64,000 nucleotides of DNA from Corallococcus silvisoli (GCF_009909145.1 NZ_JAAAPJ010000005.1:272470-336469); one strand, 5' to 3'; shown: positions 42,841 through 51,888, counted from the first letter of the stretch. Numbers and translations are program-made. The notes: generated by a model from the sequence alone, not told the origin.

Positions 42841-44172
42841 TCAGCCCAGGTCCTTCAGGGCCGCGCGCACGGCGGACAGGTCCGCGGGCAGTTCCACCGG
42901 CGGGTTCGCGTGCGCGGCCTTCACGTCCGCCAGCGCCTCCCGGTGGTAGCCCACCTTGAAGTCGGCGAACTTCAGGCCGTGCGCGGTGGCCACCACCGCG
43001 ACGCTGGCCCCCTTCGCCATCACCCCCGACGCCACCAGCTTCTCCACCGCCGCCAGCGCCACGCCCGTCTGCGGGCAGGCGAAGGTGCCTTCGCGGTCCG
43101 CGCGGGCCGCGGCGTTCGCCAGCTCCGACTCCGACGCCTCCTCCACCACGCCGTCGAACGCGCGCAGCATCCGCACCGCGCGGCGGAACGACACGGGGTT
43201 GCCAATCTGGATGGCGGACGCGAGCGTGGCCCCCGCCTGCATCGGCACCAGATCCTGGAAGCCGCCCCGGAAGGCGCGCGCCAGGGGGTTGGCCCGCTGC
43301 GCCTGCGCCACCGCGATGCGGGGCCGGCGCGCGATCAACCCCAGGGTGAACAGCAGGTCCAGGCCGCGCCCCAGCGCGCTCGCGTTGCCCAGGTTGCCAC
43401 CCGGGATGACGATCCAGTCCGGTGGCTCCCAGCCCAGGTCCTGGCACAGCTCGATGGCGATCATCTTCTGGCCCTCGATGCGCAGCGAGTTCATCGAGTT
43501 CGCCAGGTACAGCCCGGTGTCCGCCGTCACCGCCTGCACCAGCTTCATGCAGCCGTCGAAGTCCGTGTCCAGCGACAGCACGCGCGCCCCGTTGGCGATG
43601 GGCTGCACGAGCTGCGCGAGCGACACCTTGTTCTTCGGAAGGAACACCACCGCCGGGATGCCCGCCGCCGCGGCGTACGCGGACAGCGCCGCGGACGTGT
43701 CGCCGGTGGACGCGCACGCCACCGCGCGGATGGGCGTGCCGCTCGAGCGCAGGTGCTTCACCGCGGACACGAGGACCGTCATGCCCCAGTCCTTGAAGCT
43801 GCCCGTCGGGGACACGCCGCACTCCTTCAACATCAGCGAGCCCAGGCCCAGCTCCGCCGCCATGCGGGGCAGCGGCTTGAGCGGCACGCGCCCCTCGCCC
43901 AGCGAGACGATGTCCTCCAGCGGCAGCTCGGGCAGCGCCCACTCCCGCTTGCCCCACACCCCGGAGCCGTCCGGCAGCCGCGACGTCGCGAAGCGCGACT
44001 CGAAGCGGCGCTTCCACTCCGCCGCGGGCACCGCGCGCAGGGCGGCCTCGTCGTGCGCCACCTCCAGCAGGCCCTCGCAGCGGGGGCAGCGGTAGACGAC
44101 GTCCCACAGCGAGGCGGTGAAGCCACAGCCCTCGCTGCACGCGTAGCCCGCCTTGAGCGCCGGGGCCGTCAC
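42841..44172 (-). CDS. thrC: Threonine synthase
   Basis: 443 residues. PLP-dependent enzyme converting O-phosphohomoserine to threonine. The N-terminus carries a CxxxC...CxxC zinc-ribbon-like element (CSEGCG...CPRC), then the PLP Lys in SPTGSFKDWG (about 125), STGDTSAALSAYAAAAG and the phosphate loop PGGNLGN. This is the class with an N-terminal ribbon found in many bacteria. GTG 44172 is chosen because it overlaps the preceding stop (GTGA) with GTGGAGG just upstream. It is the last gene of the greA-recG-pcm-ribbon-thrC minus-strand run and converges on ribBA. Confidence 0.9.
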   Translation of the reverse strand: MTAPALKAGYACSEGCGFTASLWDVVYRCPRCEGLLEVAHDEAALRAVPAAEWKRRFESRFATSRLPDGSGVWGKREWALPELPLEDIVSLGEGRVPLKPLPRMAAELGLGSLMLKECGVSPTGSFKDWGMTVLVSAVKHLRSSGTPIRAVACASTGDTSAALSAYAAAAGIPAVVFLPKNKVSLAQLVQPIANGARVLSLDTDFDGCMKLVQAVTADTGLYLANSMNSLRIEGQKMIAIELCQDLGWEPPDWIVIPGGNLGNASALGRGLDLLFTLGLIARRPRIAVAQAQRANPLARAFRGGFQDLVPMQAGATLASAIQIGNPVSFRRAVRMLRAFDGVVEEASESELANAAARADREGTFACPQTGVALAAVEKLVASGVMAKGASVAVVATAHGLKFADFKVGYHREALADVKAAHANPPVELPADLSAVRAALKDLG

Positions 44173-44735
44173 GCCTCCACCTCCACCCTCGTGCCGCACG
44201 CCAGGCACGCGCGGCCGGGGTACGTCAGCACGTGGCAGGAGGGACAGGGGATGCGCTCGCCCGCGTCCGCCCCGCGGCCCTTCGCGGCCACCGGCGCCGC
44301 CACGCGCGCGCGGGGCAGGCGCATGCCGCAGCCGTCACACATCAGGCCCTCGGCCTGCACATGGCGGCAATAGCGGCACGTCACCGCGCCCACGGGCGCG
44401 GCGGTGCGCACGCCGTCGTCCTGCGCGCGGCCCGTGTCCAGGTCCATCATCGGGGCGACAGGCACCGCGCCGGTGTCCCCCGAACGGGTCAGCTCCAGGT
44501 CCGGCACCGACATGGCCGGCAGGTCCGGGCCCGAGCGCAGCCGCGTCAGGTCCAGCTCCGGCAGCGGGGGCGCGTCCACCTCCGCGCGGCCCCCCGCGTG
44601 GTGCGTCAGCTCCAGCTCCGGCATCGGCGCCACCACGGCGGGCGGGGCGTTCACGAGGTCGGGGAAGCGCCTGCCACAGCCTTCGCACTCTTCGCCTTCC
44701 GACTGCACGTGGTCACAGACCGGGCAGATGATCAT
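44169..44735 (-). CDS. Multi-zinc-ribbon protein
   Basis: 188 residues with three double-CxxC ribbons: CPVCDHVQSEGEECEGCG (residues 4-21), CRYCRHVQAEGLMCDGCG (about 107-124) and CPSCHVLTYPGRACLACG (about 161-178). The linkers carry repeated MPELELT / LPELDLT / VPDLELT phrases, so the protein is a string of ribbons with short acidic linear motifs. Function unknown; such ribbons bind zinc and often mediate protein or nucleic-acid contacts. ATG 44735 gives the ribbon at the N-terminus; the frame upstream is non-conserved. It shares a 4-base overlap with thrC. Confidence 0.75.
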   Translation of the reverse strand: MIICPVCDHVQSEGEECEGCGRRFPDLVNAPPAVVAPMPELELTHHAGGRAEVDAPPLPELDLTRLRSGPDLPAMSVPDLELTRSGDTGAVPVAPMMDLDTGRAQDDGVRTAAPVGAVTCRYCRHVQAEGLMCDGCGMRLPRARVAAPVAAKGRGADAGERIPCPSCHVLTYPGRACLACGTRVEVEA

Positions 44736-44834
44736 GGGCGGGACGTTACCGGTCCCCTCCCCGCTCGGCAACGCGACCCCGGACGGAGGGGTGGCGTGCA
44801 GGAGGACGCCCTGGCGCCCCATCCGCTCCCCCCA

Positions 44835-45470
44835 TCAGCTCATCGACGAGCCCTGCCCCGTCATGGGGACGAAGCGCACCGGCAGCAGCCGCTCCACCCG
44901 GGGCAACAACCCGGGCATGCCCCGACGGATGCGCAGCAGCTCCTGCGTCTCGTTCATGGCGCCCACGGGGATGACCATCCGGCCCCCCCGCTTGAGCTGA
45001 TTCAGGAGCGCGCGGGGGATCTCCTCGGGCGCGGCGGTGGCGATGATGGCGTCGAAGGGCGCGGCTTCGGGCCAGCCCAGCGCTCCGTCCCCCTCCCGGA
45101 AGAACACGTTGCCGAAGCCCAGCCGGTGCAGGCGGCGCCGCGCGCCCCGCGCCAGCTCGCGGACGATCTCCACCGTGAAGACCTCTCGGGCCAGCAGCGC
45201 CAGCACCGCCGTCTGGTAGCCGGAGCCGGTGCCGATCTCCAGCACGCGCTCACAGCCGCGCAGGCGCAGGGCCTCGCTCATCAGGGCGACGACATAGGGC
45301 TGGCTGATGGTCTGCCCATGGCCGATGGGCAGGGGGACGTCCTCCTGGGCCGCGTCCCGCTCGTGGGCGGGCACGAAGTCCTCACGGCTCAGGCTGGCGA
45401 TCGCCGCGAGCACCCGGCGGTCCCGGATGCCCTCTCTCGCCAGATATTCCGCTCGCCCCCAGTCTCCCAT
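44835..45470 (-). CDS. pcm: Protein-L-isoaspartate O-methyltransferase
   Basis: 211 residues of the PIMT family, which methylates isoaspartyl residues using SAM to repair damaged proteins. Motif I is VLEIGTGSGYQTAVLA (about 75-90); GHGQTISQPYVVALM is the family-specific segment before it; FDAIIATAAP (motif II/III) and GGRMVIPVG follow. ATG 45470 gives a full-length product. It is 91 bp downstream of recG and 100 bp upstream of the ribbon gene on the same strand. Confidence 0.92.
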   Translation of the reverse strand: MGDWGRAEYLAREGIRDRRVLAAIASLSREDFVPAHERDAAQEDVPLPIGHGQTISQPYVVALMSEALRLRGCERVLEIGTGSGYQTAVLALLAREVFTVEIVRELARGARRRLHRLGFGNVFFREGDGALGWPEAAPFDAIIATAAPEEIPRALLNQLKRGGRMVIPVGAMNETQELLRIRRGMPGLLPRVERLLPVRFVPMTGQGSSMS

Positions 45471-45560
45471 CGCGTGCGTCCCCCGTGGTCCCCCAACACC
45501 CAAGGTAGGCATGCCGAAAGTCGGAGACACCCTGACGGACGAGCGCCGCTCGTGCCTGCC

Positions 45561-48500
45561 CTACCCGACCCGGGCCAGCGCCAGCCGCCCCTCCCACCGC
45601 TCCTCCAGCGCCTTCACGAGCCCCTGGTGGTCCGGCTCCTGGAGCTTCGGATCGGCGTCCATGATCCGCCGCGCCTCCACCTGCGCCAGCGACAACAGGT
45701 CGCCGTCTCGCACCAGGTTGGCCACGGCCAGCTCCGGCAGGCCGCTCTGCCGCGTGCCCAGGAACTCACCGGGGCCGCGGATCTCCAGGTCCTTCTCCGC
45801 GATGACGAAGCCGTCGCTGCTGCGCTCCATCACGCCCAGCCGCTCGGTGGACTCCCAGGAGCGGGCGGCCCCCGCGACCAGGAAGCAGAAGCTGGCCGCG
45901 GCGCCTCGGCCCACGCGCCCGCGCAGCTGGTGCAGCTGTGACAGGCCGAAGCGCTCCGCGGACTCCACCACCATGACGGACGCGTTGGGCACGTCCACGC
46001 CTACCTCCACCACCGTGGTGCACACGAGCAGCTGGATGCGCTTGTCGCGGAAGGCCTCCATCACGGCGTCCTTCTCCTCTGGCTTCATGCGCCCGTGCAG
46101 CAGGCCCACGCTCGCGGAGGGGAAGACCTGCTGCAGCTTCGCCGCGCCCTGGGTGGCGTCCTCCAGGTCCAGCTTCTCCGACTCCTCCACCAGCGGATAG
46201 ACGACGTAGGCCTGATGGCCCTTGGCCAGCTCCGCGCCCACCGCCTCGTAGACCCGGGCTCGGAACTGGGTGTTGAAGACGCGCGTGGTGATGGGGGTGC
46301 GGCCGGGCGGGAGCTGGTCGATGACGGACACGTCCAGGTCGCCGTACAGCGTCATCGCGAGCGTGCGGGGGATGGGCGTGGCGGTCATCACCAGCACGTC
46401 CGGCGTGAGGCCCTTGCTCATCAGGGTGTGGCGCTGAAGCACGCCGAAGCGGTGCTGCTCGTCGATGACCACCAGCCCCAGCTTCTGGAAGGACACGCCG
46501 CCCTCCAGCAGCGCGTGCGTGCCCACCGCGAGGTGCAGCTCGCCCTTCGCCACGGCCTCGCGCACCCCGCGCTTGTGCTTCGCGGTGCCCGCCGCGCTCA
46601 CCAGCCCCACGCGGAAGCCAAGGGGCTCCAGGATGCGGCGGAAGGTGCGCTCGTGCTGTTCGGCCAGGATTTCGGTCGGGGCCATCACCGCCACCTGGTA
46701 GCCGTCCTGGAGCGCCACCATGGCGGCGACGAGCGCCACCGCCGTCTTCCCGCTGCCCACGTCGCCTTGCACCAGCCGGTTCATCGGCTCCGGCCGCGCC
46801 ATGTCCCGGGCGAGGTCGCCCACCACGCGGGCTTGCGCGCCCGTGAGCTGGAAGGGCAGCGCGGCGCGGGCCTTCTCCAGCCGCTCCGGGGTGACAGCGA
46901 AGGCGATGCCCTCTTCCGCCTTGATGCCCTGGCGCTTGAGGGCCATGCCCAACTGGAGGAAGAACAGCTCGTCGAAGGCGAGCCGGCGGTGCGCGGGGCT
47001 CTGGTGCGCGTCCAACGCCTCCAGGTCCGCGTCCTCGGGCGGAAAGTGGATGAAGCGCAGCGCGTCCGGCAAGCCCATCAAGTGGTAGCGGCGACGGAGG
47101 TCCGCGGGCAGCGGCTCCTCCAGGTGATGCGCGTGCTGCTCGCTGATGCGCGAGGCCAGCTCGCGGAACGAGCGTTGTTCGCCGCGCTCGAAGCCCGGGT
47201 AGATGGGGACGATGCGGTGGAAGTGGACGGACGTCGTGGACTCCAGGTCCTCGGCGGGCTCCAGCTCCGGGTGGGCCATCTCGCGGCCATTCATGGAGGC
47301 GCGCACCTCCCCGGAGAGCACCAGCTGCTTGCCCACGGAGAAGCGGCTCTTGAGCCAGGGGCCCGCGTGGAAGTACGTCGCGGCGATGCTGCCGGAGCGG
47401 TCGCCCACGACGGCGCGGAACATGCGCCGGCCACCGCGGCCCGGGACGAAGTCCGCGGTCTTCACGGTGCCCACCGTCACGCCGCGCTCGCCGGGGATGA
47501 GCTCCGCGATGGTGCGCAGCTTGCGGCGGTCCTCGTAACAGCGTGGCAGGAGGAACAGGATGTCGCCGGTGCGGCGCAGGCCCTTCTTGTCCAGGACCGC
47601 GATGAGGCGGGGCCCCAGTCGCTTGCCCAGCGTCTTGAGCGGCGCGGACAGCGGGCCGGAGCGCGGCGCGATGGACAGGAGCTTCGCCTCGGAGCGCGAC
47701 GCCTCCGCGCCCACGGCCTTGGCCTTCTTCTTCCGCGCCTTCTCCGCGGGAGGACGGTCCGCCGGAGGGGCCACCTTGCGGGGGTCGGCGCCCACGCCGG
47801 TCCGTCCCGCCGGAGCACGGGCCGCCGCGACACCAGGGCCGCCCCCCATGTTGCTCCGTCCCGCCGGAGCACGGGCCGCCGCGACACCAGGGTCGGAGTC
47901 CATCGCCGCGGAGCGCGCAGCCGGAGCACGGGGCGCCGCGCCACCAGGGCCGGAGTCCATCGCCGTGAGCCGCGCGCCCCGAGGCGGGGCTTCGCTCATG
48001 GGCGACGGGCCAGCGGCGCCCCCTCGCGGCGCGGTGGCACGCGGGCCGCGCGGCGAGCCCTCCGCCTTCAGCGACGGAAATGAATCGACCTGCGTGGGAC
48101 CGCCGCCCGGGTGCGTCGAGCGAGGGCCGTCGAAGCCCGGGGACTGGGCCACCTTGCCTGCCCCAATCCCCTCCGGATGCACGCCGCGTGCGACCGCATT
48201 CCCCGGGCCGCGCGCACCCACTCCCGCCGTGCGTGAAGCGGACGATGTCGCGCCTCCGGGCGCGCTCCGGTACTCTCCCCTCACCAGGGGCACGGGGTCC
48301 TGGGAGCGCCAGGGCGGCACCGCGCTTCCCCGGGCCTCCACCGTTCCCGGGGGCGGCGTCATCCGGCGACGAGGCGGCGCGGGGTTCGACTCCGCTTCGA
48401 GCAGGTGCCCACGCTCCGGCGCCCGGGGGAACCGGGCCGCCACGGCGTTGAGCTCCCCCGTGACAACGACCCGCTCCAGCTCCTCTGGAAGGGCCACGCC

Positions 48501-48743
48501 GCTCCGCTTCAGCGCCCCCAACACCTGGCGCAGGGCCGCCTTGCGGTGCTCCGGTGGCGCGGGGGGATCCACATGCGGGAGCGCCGCCCGCAGGTCCTCC
48601 AACGCCCCCGCGTCCACGCCCCCAGCCGCCGCCAGGGTGCGCTCCATCAGGGTGCGCAGATCCCGAACAGTGCCCAGCTGGGCGAAGTCACGCTGGCACG
48701 CGTACTTCAAGGGTCCGATGAGGCTGGCGAGCGGGTGGTTCAC
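45561..48743 (-). CDS. recG: ATP-dependent DNA helicase RecG with long N-terminal extension
   Basis: 1060 residues, against about 690 in E. coli. The C-terminal about 690 is standard RecG: an OB-type wedge domain (VGTVKTADFVPG...GDRSGSIAATYF), Walker A GDVGSGKTAVAL, DEQH, TATPIPRTL and RGRVGRG (motif VI). It rewinds stalled forks and processes recombination intermediates. Before it, residues about 1-150 are a helical region and about 150-370 a low-complexity Pro/Ala/Gly/Arg linker with repeats of GVAAARAPAGR. GTG 48743 is the best start; upstream in-frame codons enter the greA terminator. It follows greA after about 110 bp. Confidence 0.93.
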   Translation of the reverse strand: MNHPLASLIGPLKYACQRDFAQLGTVRDLRTLMERTLAAAGGVDAGALEDLRAALPHVDPPAPPEHRKAALRQVLGALKRSGVALPEELERVVVTGELNAVAARFPRAPERGHLLEAESNPAPPRRRMTPPPGTVEARGSAVPPWRSQDPVPLVRGEYRSAPGGATSSASRTAGVGARGPGNAVARGVHPEGIGAGKVAQSPGFDGPRSTHPGGGPTQVDSFPSLKAEGSPRGPRATAPRGGAAGPSPMSEAPPRGARLTAMDSGPGGAAPRAPAARSAAMDSDPGVAAARAPAGRSNMGGGPGVAAARAPAGRTGVGADPRKVAPPADRPPAEKARKKKAKAVGAEASRSEAKLLSIAPRSGPLSAPLKTLGKRLGPRLIAVLDKKGLRRTGDILFLLPRCYEDRRKLRTIAELIPGERGVTVGTVKTADFVPGRGGRRMFRAVVGDRSGSIAATYFHAGPWLKSRFSVGKQLVLSGEVRASMNGREMAHPELEPAEDLESTTSVHFHRIVPIYPGFERGEQRSFRELASRISEQHAHHLEEPLPADLRRRYHLMGLPDALRFIHFPPEDADLEALDAHQSPAHRRLAFDELFFLQLGMALKRQGIKAEEGIAFAVTPERLEKARAALPFQLTGAQARVVGDLARDMARPEPMNRLVQGDVGSGKTAVALVAAMVALQDGYQVAVMAPTEILAEQHERTFRRILEPLGFRVGLVSAAGTAKHKRGVREAVAKGELHLAVGTHALLEGGVSFQKLGLVVIDEQHRFGVLQRHTLMSKGLTPDVLVMTATPIPRTLAMTLYGDLDVSVIDQLPPGRTPITTRVFNTQFRARVYEAVGAELAKGHQAYVVYPLVEESEKLDLEDATQGAAKLQQVFPSASVGLLHGRMKPEEKDAVMEAFRDKRIQLLVCTTVVEVGVDVPNASVMVVESAERFGLSQLHQLRGRVGRGAAASFCFLVAGAARSWESTERLGVMERSSDGFVIAEKDLEIRGPGEFLGTRQSGLPELAVANLVRDGDLLSLAQVEARRIMDADPKLQEPDHQGLVKALEERWEGRLALARVG
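47780..47980. repeat. Imperfect tandem repeats in the RecG linker
   Basis: Three to four imperfect coding units around 47780-47980 translate as GVAAARAPAGR, GVAAARAPAGR and GGAAPRAPAAR with MDSGPG / MDSDPG between, at a period of about 25 codons. These lie in the low-complexity linker, so repeat number may vary between strains. Confidence 0.55.
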
Positions 48744-48790
48744 GCGGGTTTCCAGCCTCCATCCTACGAAGCGGTTCTGACGCCGCGCGG

Positions 48791-48830
48791 AAAACGAAAC
48801 CGGGGGAGCGAGCCCATGCCCGCCCCCCCG
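48791..48830 (-). terminator. Intrinsic terminator after greA
   Basis: On the minus strand, a hairpin of CGCCCCCCCG-type and CGGGGGAGCG arms (48801-48830, one mismatch) is followed by TTTCGTTTT at 48791-48800. This is the clearest rho-independent terminator in the window and ends greA before recG, so recG probably has a separate promoter or depends on read-through. Confidence 0.75.
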
Positions 48831-48853
48831 AAGGACCCGCTGACCACCGGGCT

Positions 48854-49369
48854 TCAGCCCTGGCCGGGCTGCGCGTCTTCCCGCGGCTCCTCGAAGCGGA
48901 TCTCCACGATCTCCAGCTCGCGCACGCCCCCAGGGCTCTGCACGGTCGCGATGTCGCCCACCTTCTTGCCGATGAGCGCGCGCGCCACCGGCGAGGTGAC
49001 GGCGATCCACCGCTTCTTCAGGTCGGCCTCCGTCTCCCCCACCAACCGGTAGGAGATGGTCTTGTCGTTCTCCGTATCCACCAGCTCCACCGTGGCGCCG
49101 AAGATGACCTTGTCCCCCCCCAGCTTCGACGGGTCGATGACCTCCGCGCGCGCAATCCAGTCGTTGAGGGTCAGGATGCGCCCCTCGATGTGCGACTGCT
49201 TCTCCTTGGCCGCGTGGTACTCGGCGTTCTCCCGCAGGTCGCCGTGCGCGCGCGCGACCTCGATTTCACGCGAAATCTTTCCCCGCTCCACGGACTGGAG
49301 GTGCTTCAGCTCGTCCTTGAGCTTCTGCAGACCGTGGGGGGTCATCGGGATGTTGTCGCTCCCGCTCAT
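48854..49369 (-). CDS. greA: Transcription elongation factor GreA
   Basis: 171 residues. GreA rescues backtracked RNA polymerase by stimulating transcript cleavage. N-terminal antiparallel coiled coil MTPHGLQKLKDELKHLQ to about 80, with the acidic tip GDLRENAEYHAAKEKQ, and a C-terminal FKBP-like domain (IGKKVGDIATVQSPGG...LEIVEI). ATG 49369 is preceded by GGAG. The Gln/Gly-rich tail is slightly longer than usual. A strong sigma-70-type promoter lies upstream and an intrinsic terminator downstream. Confidence 0.95.
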   Translation of the reverse strand: MSGSDNIPMTPHGLQKLKDELKHLQSVERGKISREIEVARAHGDLRENAEYHAAKEKQSHIEGRILTLNDWIARAEVIDPSKLGGDKVIFGATVELVDTENDKTISYRLVGETEADLKKRWIAVTSPVARALIGKKVGDIATVQSPGGVRELEIVEIRFEEPREDAQPGQG

Positions 49370-49456
49370 CGAACCACCGCTCCTTCCATCACCTGGCTGC
49401 AAACATCGGGGACCCGGCGCTCCCTCCTGGAACCCGGCCCTCGACTGGAAACGGGC

Positions 49457-49486
49457 AATGTAGGGAACGAGTCGCTGGTGGGTCAA
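49457..49486 (-). promoter_or_regulatory. Sigma-70-type promoter of greA
   Basis: On the minus strand TTGACC (49486-49481) and TACATT (49462-49457) are separated by 18 bp, close to the vegetative consensus. Transcription would begin about 80 nt before the greA start codon at 49369. Confidence 0.6.
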
Positions 49487-49553
49487 CGAAAGCCGTACCG
49501 CCATCGTCCGGTACCGGCTGGGCGCCCGACTGCCGACCCGTTAGGCTGCCCAC

Positions 49554-50084
49554 GTGTTGTCCGTCCAGGAACTGCGCGCGCTCGCCTCGGGACTCCCCGT
49601 GGGTACCTTCCAGCACCAGCTGGGTCCCTTCGCACTGGTGCAGCGTCCGCCGTCGGAGCTGTCCGCCGCCGCGCTCGCGCCCACCCGCATGGCGGATCCC
49701 GGCGACGTCGAGCAGGGCATGCTCGCGCTGCTCTTCGAATTCGACGACCTGCTCGTCGCCACCCTGCCCACGCTCAAGGACGCCGACGTGCTGCGGATCG
49801 GCCGCAGGCTGGACTGCGAGCTGGTGCTGGACGACGCCTCCGTCTCCAAGCAGCACGCGGAGCTCCGGTGGAGCCGCGCGCAGAGCCGCTGCACCGTGCG
49901 CGACCTGGGCTCCACCAACGGCACCTTCGTCAACGCCAGCACCATCGGGCAGCGCGAGGTGCCGCTCCGGGGCGGCGACATCCTCAGCTTCGGCAACGTG
50001 CAGTTCTGGTACCTGCTCACCGACGCGCTCCATGAACGGCTGCGCGCGGGCGCGGCCTCCGGCCTGGGTTCCCACTCCGGCTGA
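49554..50084 (+). CDS. FHA-domain protein
   Basis: 176 residues. A non-conserved N-terminal half (about 1-80) precedes a C-terminal forkhead-associated phosphothreonine-binding domain: LRIGRRLDCELVLDDASVSKQHAELRW and VRDLGSTNGTFVN (about 85-165). These bind phosphothreonine peptides made by Ser/Thr kinases, which are numerous in myxobacteria. Start GTG 49554, with AGG about 10 bp upstream; it is divergent from greA. The N-terminal part is unassigned. Confidence 0.9.
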   Translation: MLSVQELRALASGLPVGTFQHQLGPFALVQRPPSELSAAALAPTRMADPGDVEQGMLALLFEFDDLLVATLPTLKDADVLRIGRRLDCELVLDDASVSKQHAELRWSRAQSRCTVRDLGSTNGTFVNASTIGQREVPLRGGDILSFGNVQFWYLLTDALHERLRAGAASGLGSHSG

Positions 50085-50102
50085 AGGCCGCCCCACCCTC
50101 CT

Positions 50103-51080
50103 TCAGGGGCACGCCCCGCAGTCCGCCGCGCACGCGTCGTACGTGGTGGATGCACCGCAGGACTCTGTCACCTGACAGGTGCCGTCGCCACAGACGGCCA
50201 CGTCCGCGTCGCGGATGCGCGTGGTGATCGGCGAGTACGTGACGCCCCCCGTCGAACAGTGGAGGAATGAGAGCCCGGCCGTGCCGTCCGGCTCGCACAC
50301 CGCCGAACAGCTCCCCACGTAGACCAGGGGCGCGCATTCGATGCGCGGCATCCCGGAGCCATCCACCACCGCGCACGCGCGCGAGGTGCTCTGCGTGGCG
50401 TCCAGCGGCGGGTTCTGGCTGCCCGCGTAGACGCCCTCGCCCTGGAAGAGGTTCCCGAAGAAGCACGACTCTGGCCGGGTGAACGACGCCAGCTCCTCCG
50501 GGGTGGAGGGGATCGTCTGTCCCAGCGCGTCACGGCCCTGCACGGAGATGGGCACGCTCACGCCAAACGGGTTGGTGTGCGCCGCGAGGCACGCGGAGAC
50601 GAGCTGCTGCTCGGCCACCGTCGCCGCCGCGCCCCCGGACCAGCCCGGCGCAAGCCCCAACAACCCGCTCCAGGTGTACGCCGTGCTCGTCCCCGCATCG
50701 GTGTACGTGCGCGTCTGGCCCGCGGGGACGGCGCAGAGGACGACATAGTGCATGACCTCGGCGGCCAGCGCCGGATCCAAACCGAACCACGACGCGAAGG
50801 CGGGCGATGACAAGCCATTGAACGACAGCCCGTTGAAGGACAGGCCATTGAACGACAGCCCGTTGAAGGACAGGCCGTTGAAAGACAGTCCATTGAAGGA
50901 CAGGCCGTTGTAGCTGAGGGCCGCCTGTTGCTGCGTCCCCACCGGGTCCGCGGGCGAGGGCCCGCTGCCGCCAGGGCCGCACCCCGCCCCCAGCACCGCC
51001 AGGGACACGCCCCACGCCCAGGACCGCGTGCGCATCCCCATTCCATGACGGCGCCCGTTCTGCATGCTCCCCATGTGCAT
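50103..51080 (-). CDS. Lipoprotein with GLSFN pentapeptide repeats and Cys-rich tail
   Basis: 325 residues. The signal peptide ends in a lipobox LGAGC (about residue 34). Then seven consecutive GLS units, six of them GLSFN (about 57-90), lead into a globular domain (about 90-290: MHYVVLCAVPAGQT, TWSGLLGLAPGW, SCFFGNLFQGEGVYAGSQNPPLD). The C-terminal CGDGTCQVTESC...CAADCGACP is a Cys-rich module common in myxobacterial secreted proteins. I recognise no function; the repeat may be a spacer or assembly region exposed outside. ATG 51080 (MHMG) or 51074 may be used; AGGGGGG lies just upstream. Confidence 0.75.
   Translation of the reverse strand: MHMGSMQNGRRHGMGMRTRSWAWGVSLAVLGAGCGPGGSGPSPADPVGTQQQAALSYNGLSFNGLSFNGLSFNGLSFNGLSFNGLSFNGLSSPAFASWFGLDPALAAEVMHYVVLCAVPAGQTRTYTDAGTSTAYTWSGLLGLAPGWSGGAAATVAEQQLVSACLAAHTNPFGVSVPISVQGRDALGQTIPSTPEELASFTRPESCFFGNLFQGEGVYAGSQNPPLDATQSTSRACAVVDGSGMPRIECAPLVYVGSCSAVCEPDGTAGLSFLHCSTGGVTYSPITTRIRDADVAVCGDGTCQVTESCGASTTYDACAADCGACP
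50806..50911 (-). repeat. 15-bp coding repeat array (GLSFN)
   Basis: Seven 15-bp units in series. Synonymous spellings alternate with a 30-bp super-period (units ending cattgaac versus cgttgaag), so it seems to have expanded by duplication of unit pairs. It is in frame throughout. Confidence 0.85.
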
Positions 51081-51381
51081 CCCCCCTGCTGACGCGGGTC
51101 TTCCGGTCACACCCACGGTCGTTCGGACAAGGAGGCCGCCAAAGACAAACAGGCGTGCCGCGCCCCCTCTTGCGCGAAAAGTGTGAGCACGGCGGATGTG
51201 GGGCAAGCCGCGACAGAGGCAGGGACCGCCACGGCGAGCTCAGGGCGGACAGTCCGCGCGTCGGGGGCTGAACGGGCTGGCGGGAACCCATTCACAAACA
51301 CGAAGGCCGCGGCCCTTCGGGGCGAGGACACCTGTCCCCCCGGAGCCACGGCCCTCGTTTCGTTCGGGTGGAAAGCGGACC
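51081..51381. other. Intergenic region upstream of repeat lipoprotein
   Basis: 301 bp between the lipoprotein start and the next minus-strand stop. Nothing recognisable beyond the lipoprotein leader and its ribosome site; no clear promoter, RNA or small gene. Confidence 0.5.
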
Positions 51382-51888
51382 CTACCGGCGCGCCTGGGTT
51401 CCGACCTTCACCTGGGTCTGCTGCACCTTCATCACCGACAGCTCGCGCTTGATGTTCGCCAGGTCCGCCTGGGTGATGAGGCCCGGATCATCTCCACCCG
51501 GGGGGCCGCCCTTGGGGGGCTTGCCTTCAGGGGACACGGCGCCGCCCTTGCCCGGGTCCATGAGGGACGTGCCGCGCTCCACGGCGGCCAGGTCCTTCAA
51601 ACTCGAGGTGGCGCTGGCCGAGTCCTTCTGAGTGACCTGCTTCACCAGCGTGAGCTTCCCGCTGGACCGGTCGTACCGGTACAGCCGGGTGCCCTTCGCG
51701 CCGTCGTCCACCGCCACGTCGACCGTGCCGCTGCTCTTCGTGGCCGTGCTGGCGACGGCCGTCGTGCGGGGCGCGAGCTGCACCGGCTTGTTCGCGGCCT
51801 TCACGTCCTCCGCCCCGGCACTCGCCGACGACAGGGTGACGAAGCCCACTGCCATCCATCCCACTGCGGACATCCAACGCTGGTGCAT
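51382..51888 (-). CDS. Secreted hypothetical protein
   Basis: 168 residues with a signal peptide (about 1-26, ending ASAGA). The mature part is Thr/Ser/Lys-rich with a Pro/Gly-rich linker (PPKGGPPGGDDPG) and a short C-terminal helix. No family recognised. The LVKQVTQKD and TQADLANIKRE segments look alpha-helical. It is upstream of the CHAT gene's stop by 52 bp on the same strand direction, but probably not the same unit given the intervening order. Confidence 0.6.
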   Translation of the reverse strand: MHQRWMSAVGWMAVGFVTLSSASAGAEDVKAANKPVQLAPRTTAVASTATKSSGTVDVAVDDGAKGTRLYRYDRSSGKLTLVKQVTQKDSASATSSLKDLAAVERGTSLMDPGKGGAVSPEGKPPKGGPPGGDDPGLITQADLANIKRELSVMKVQQTQVKVGTQARR

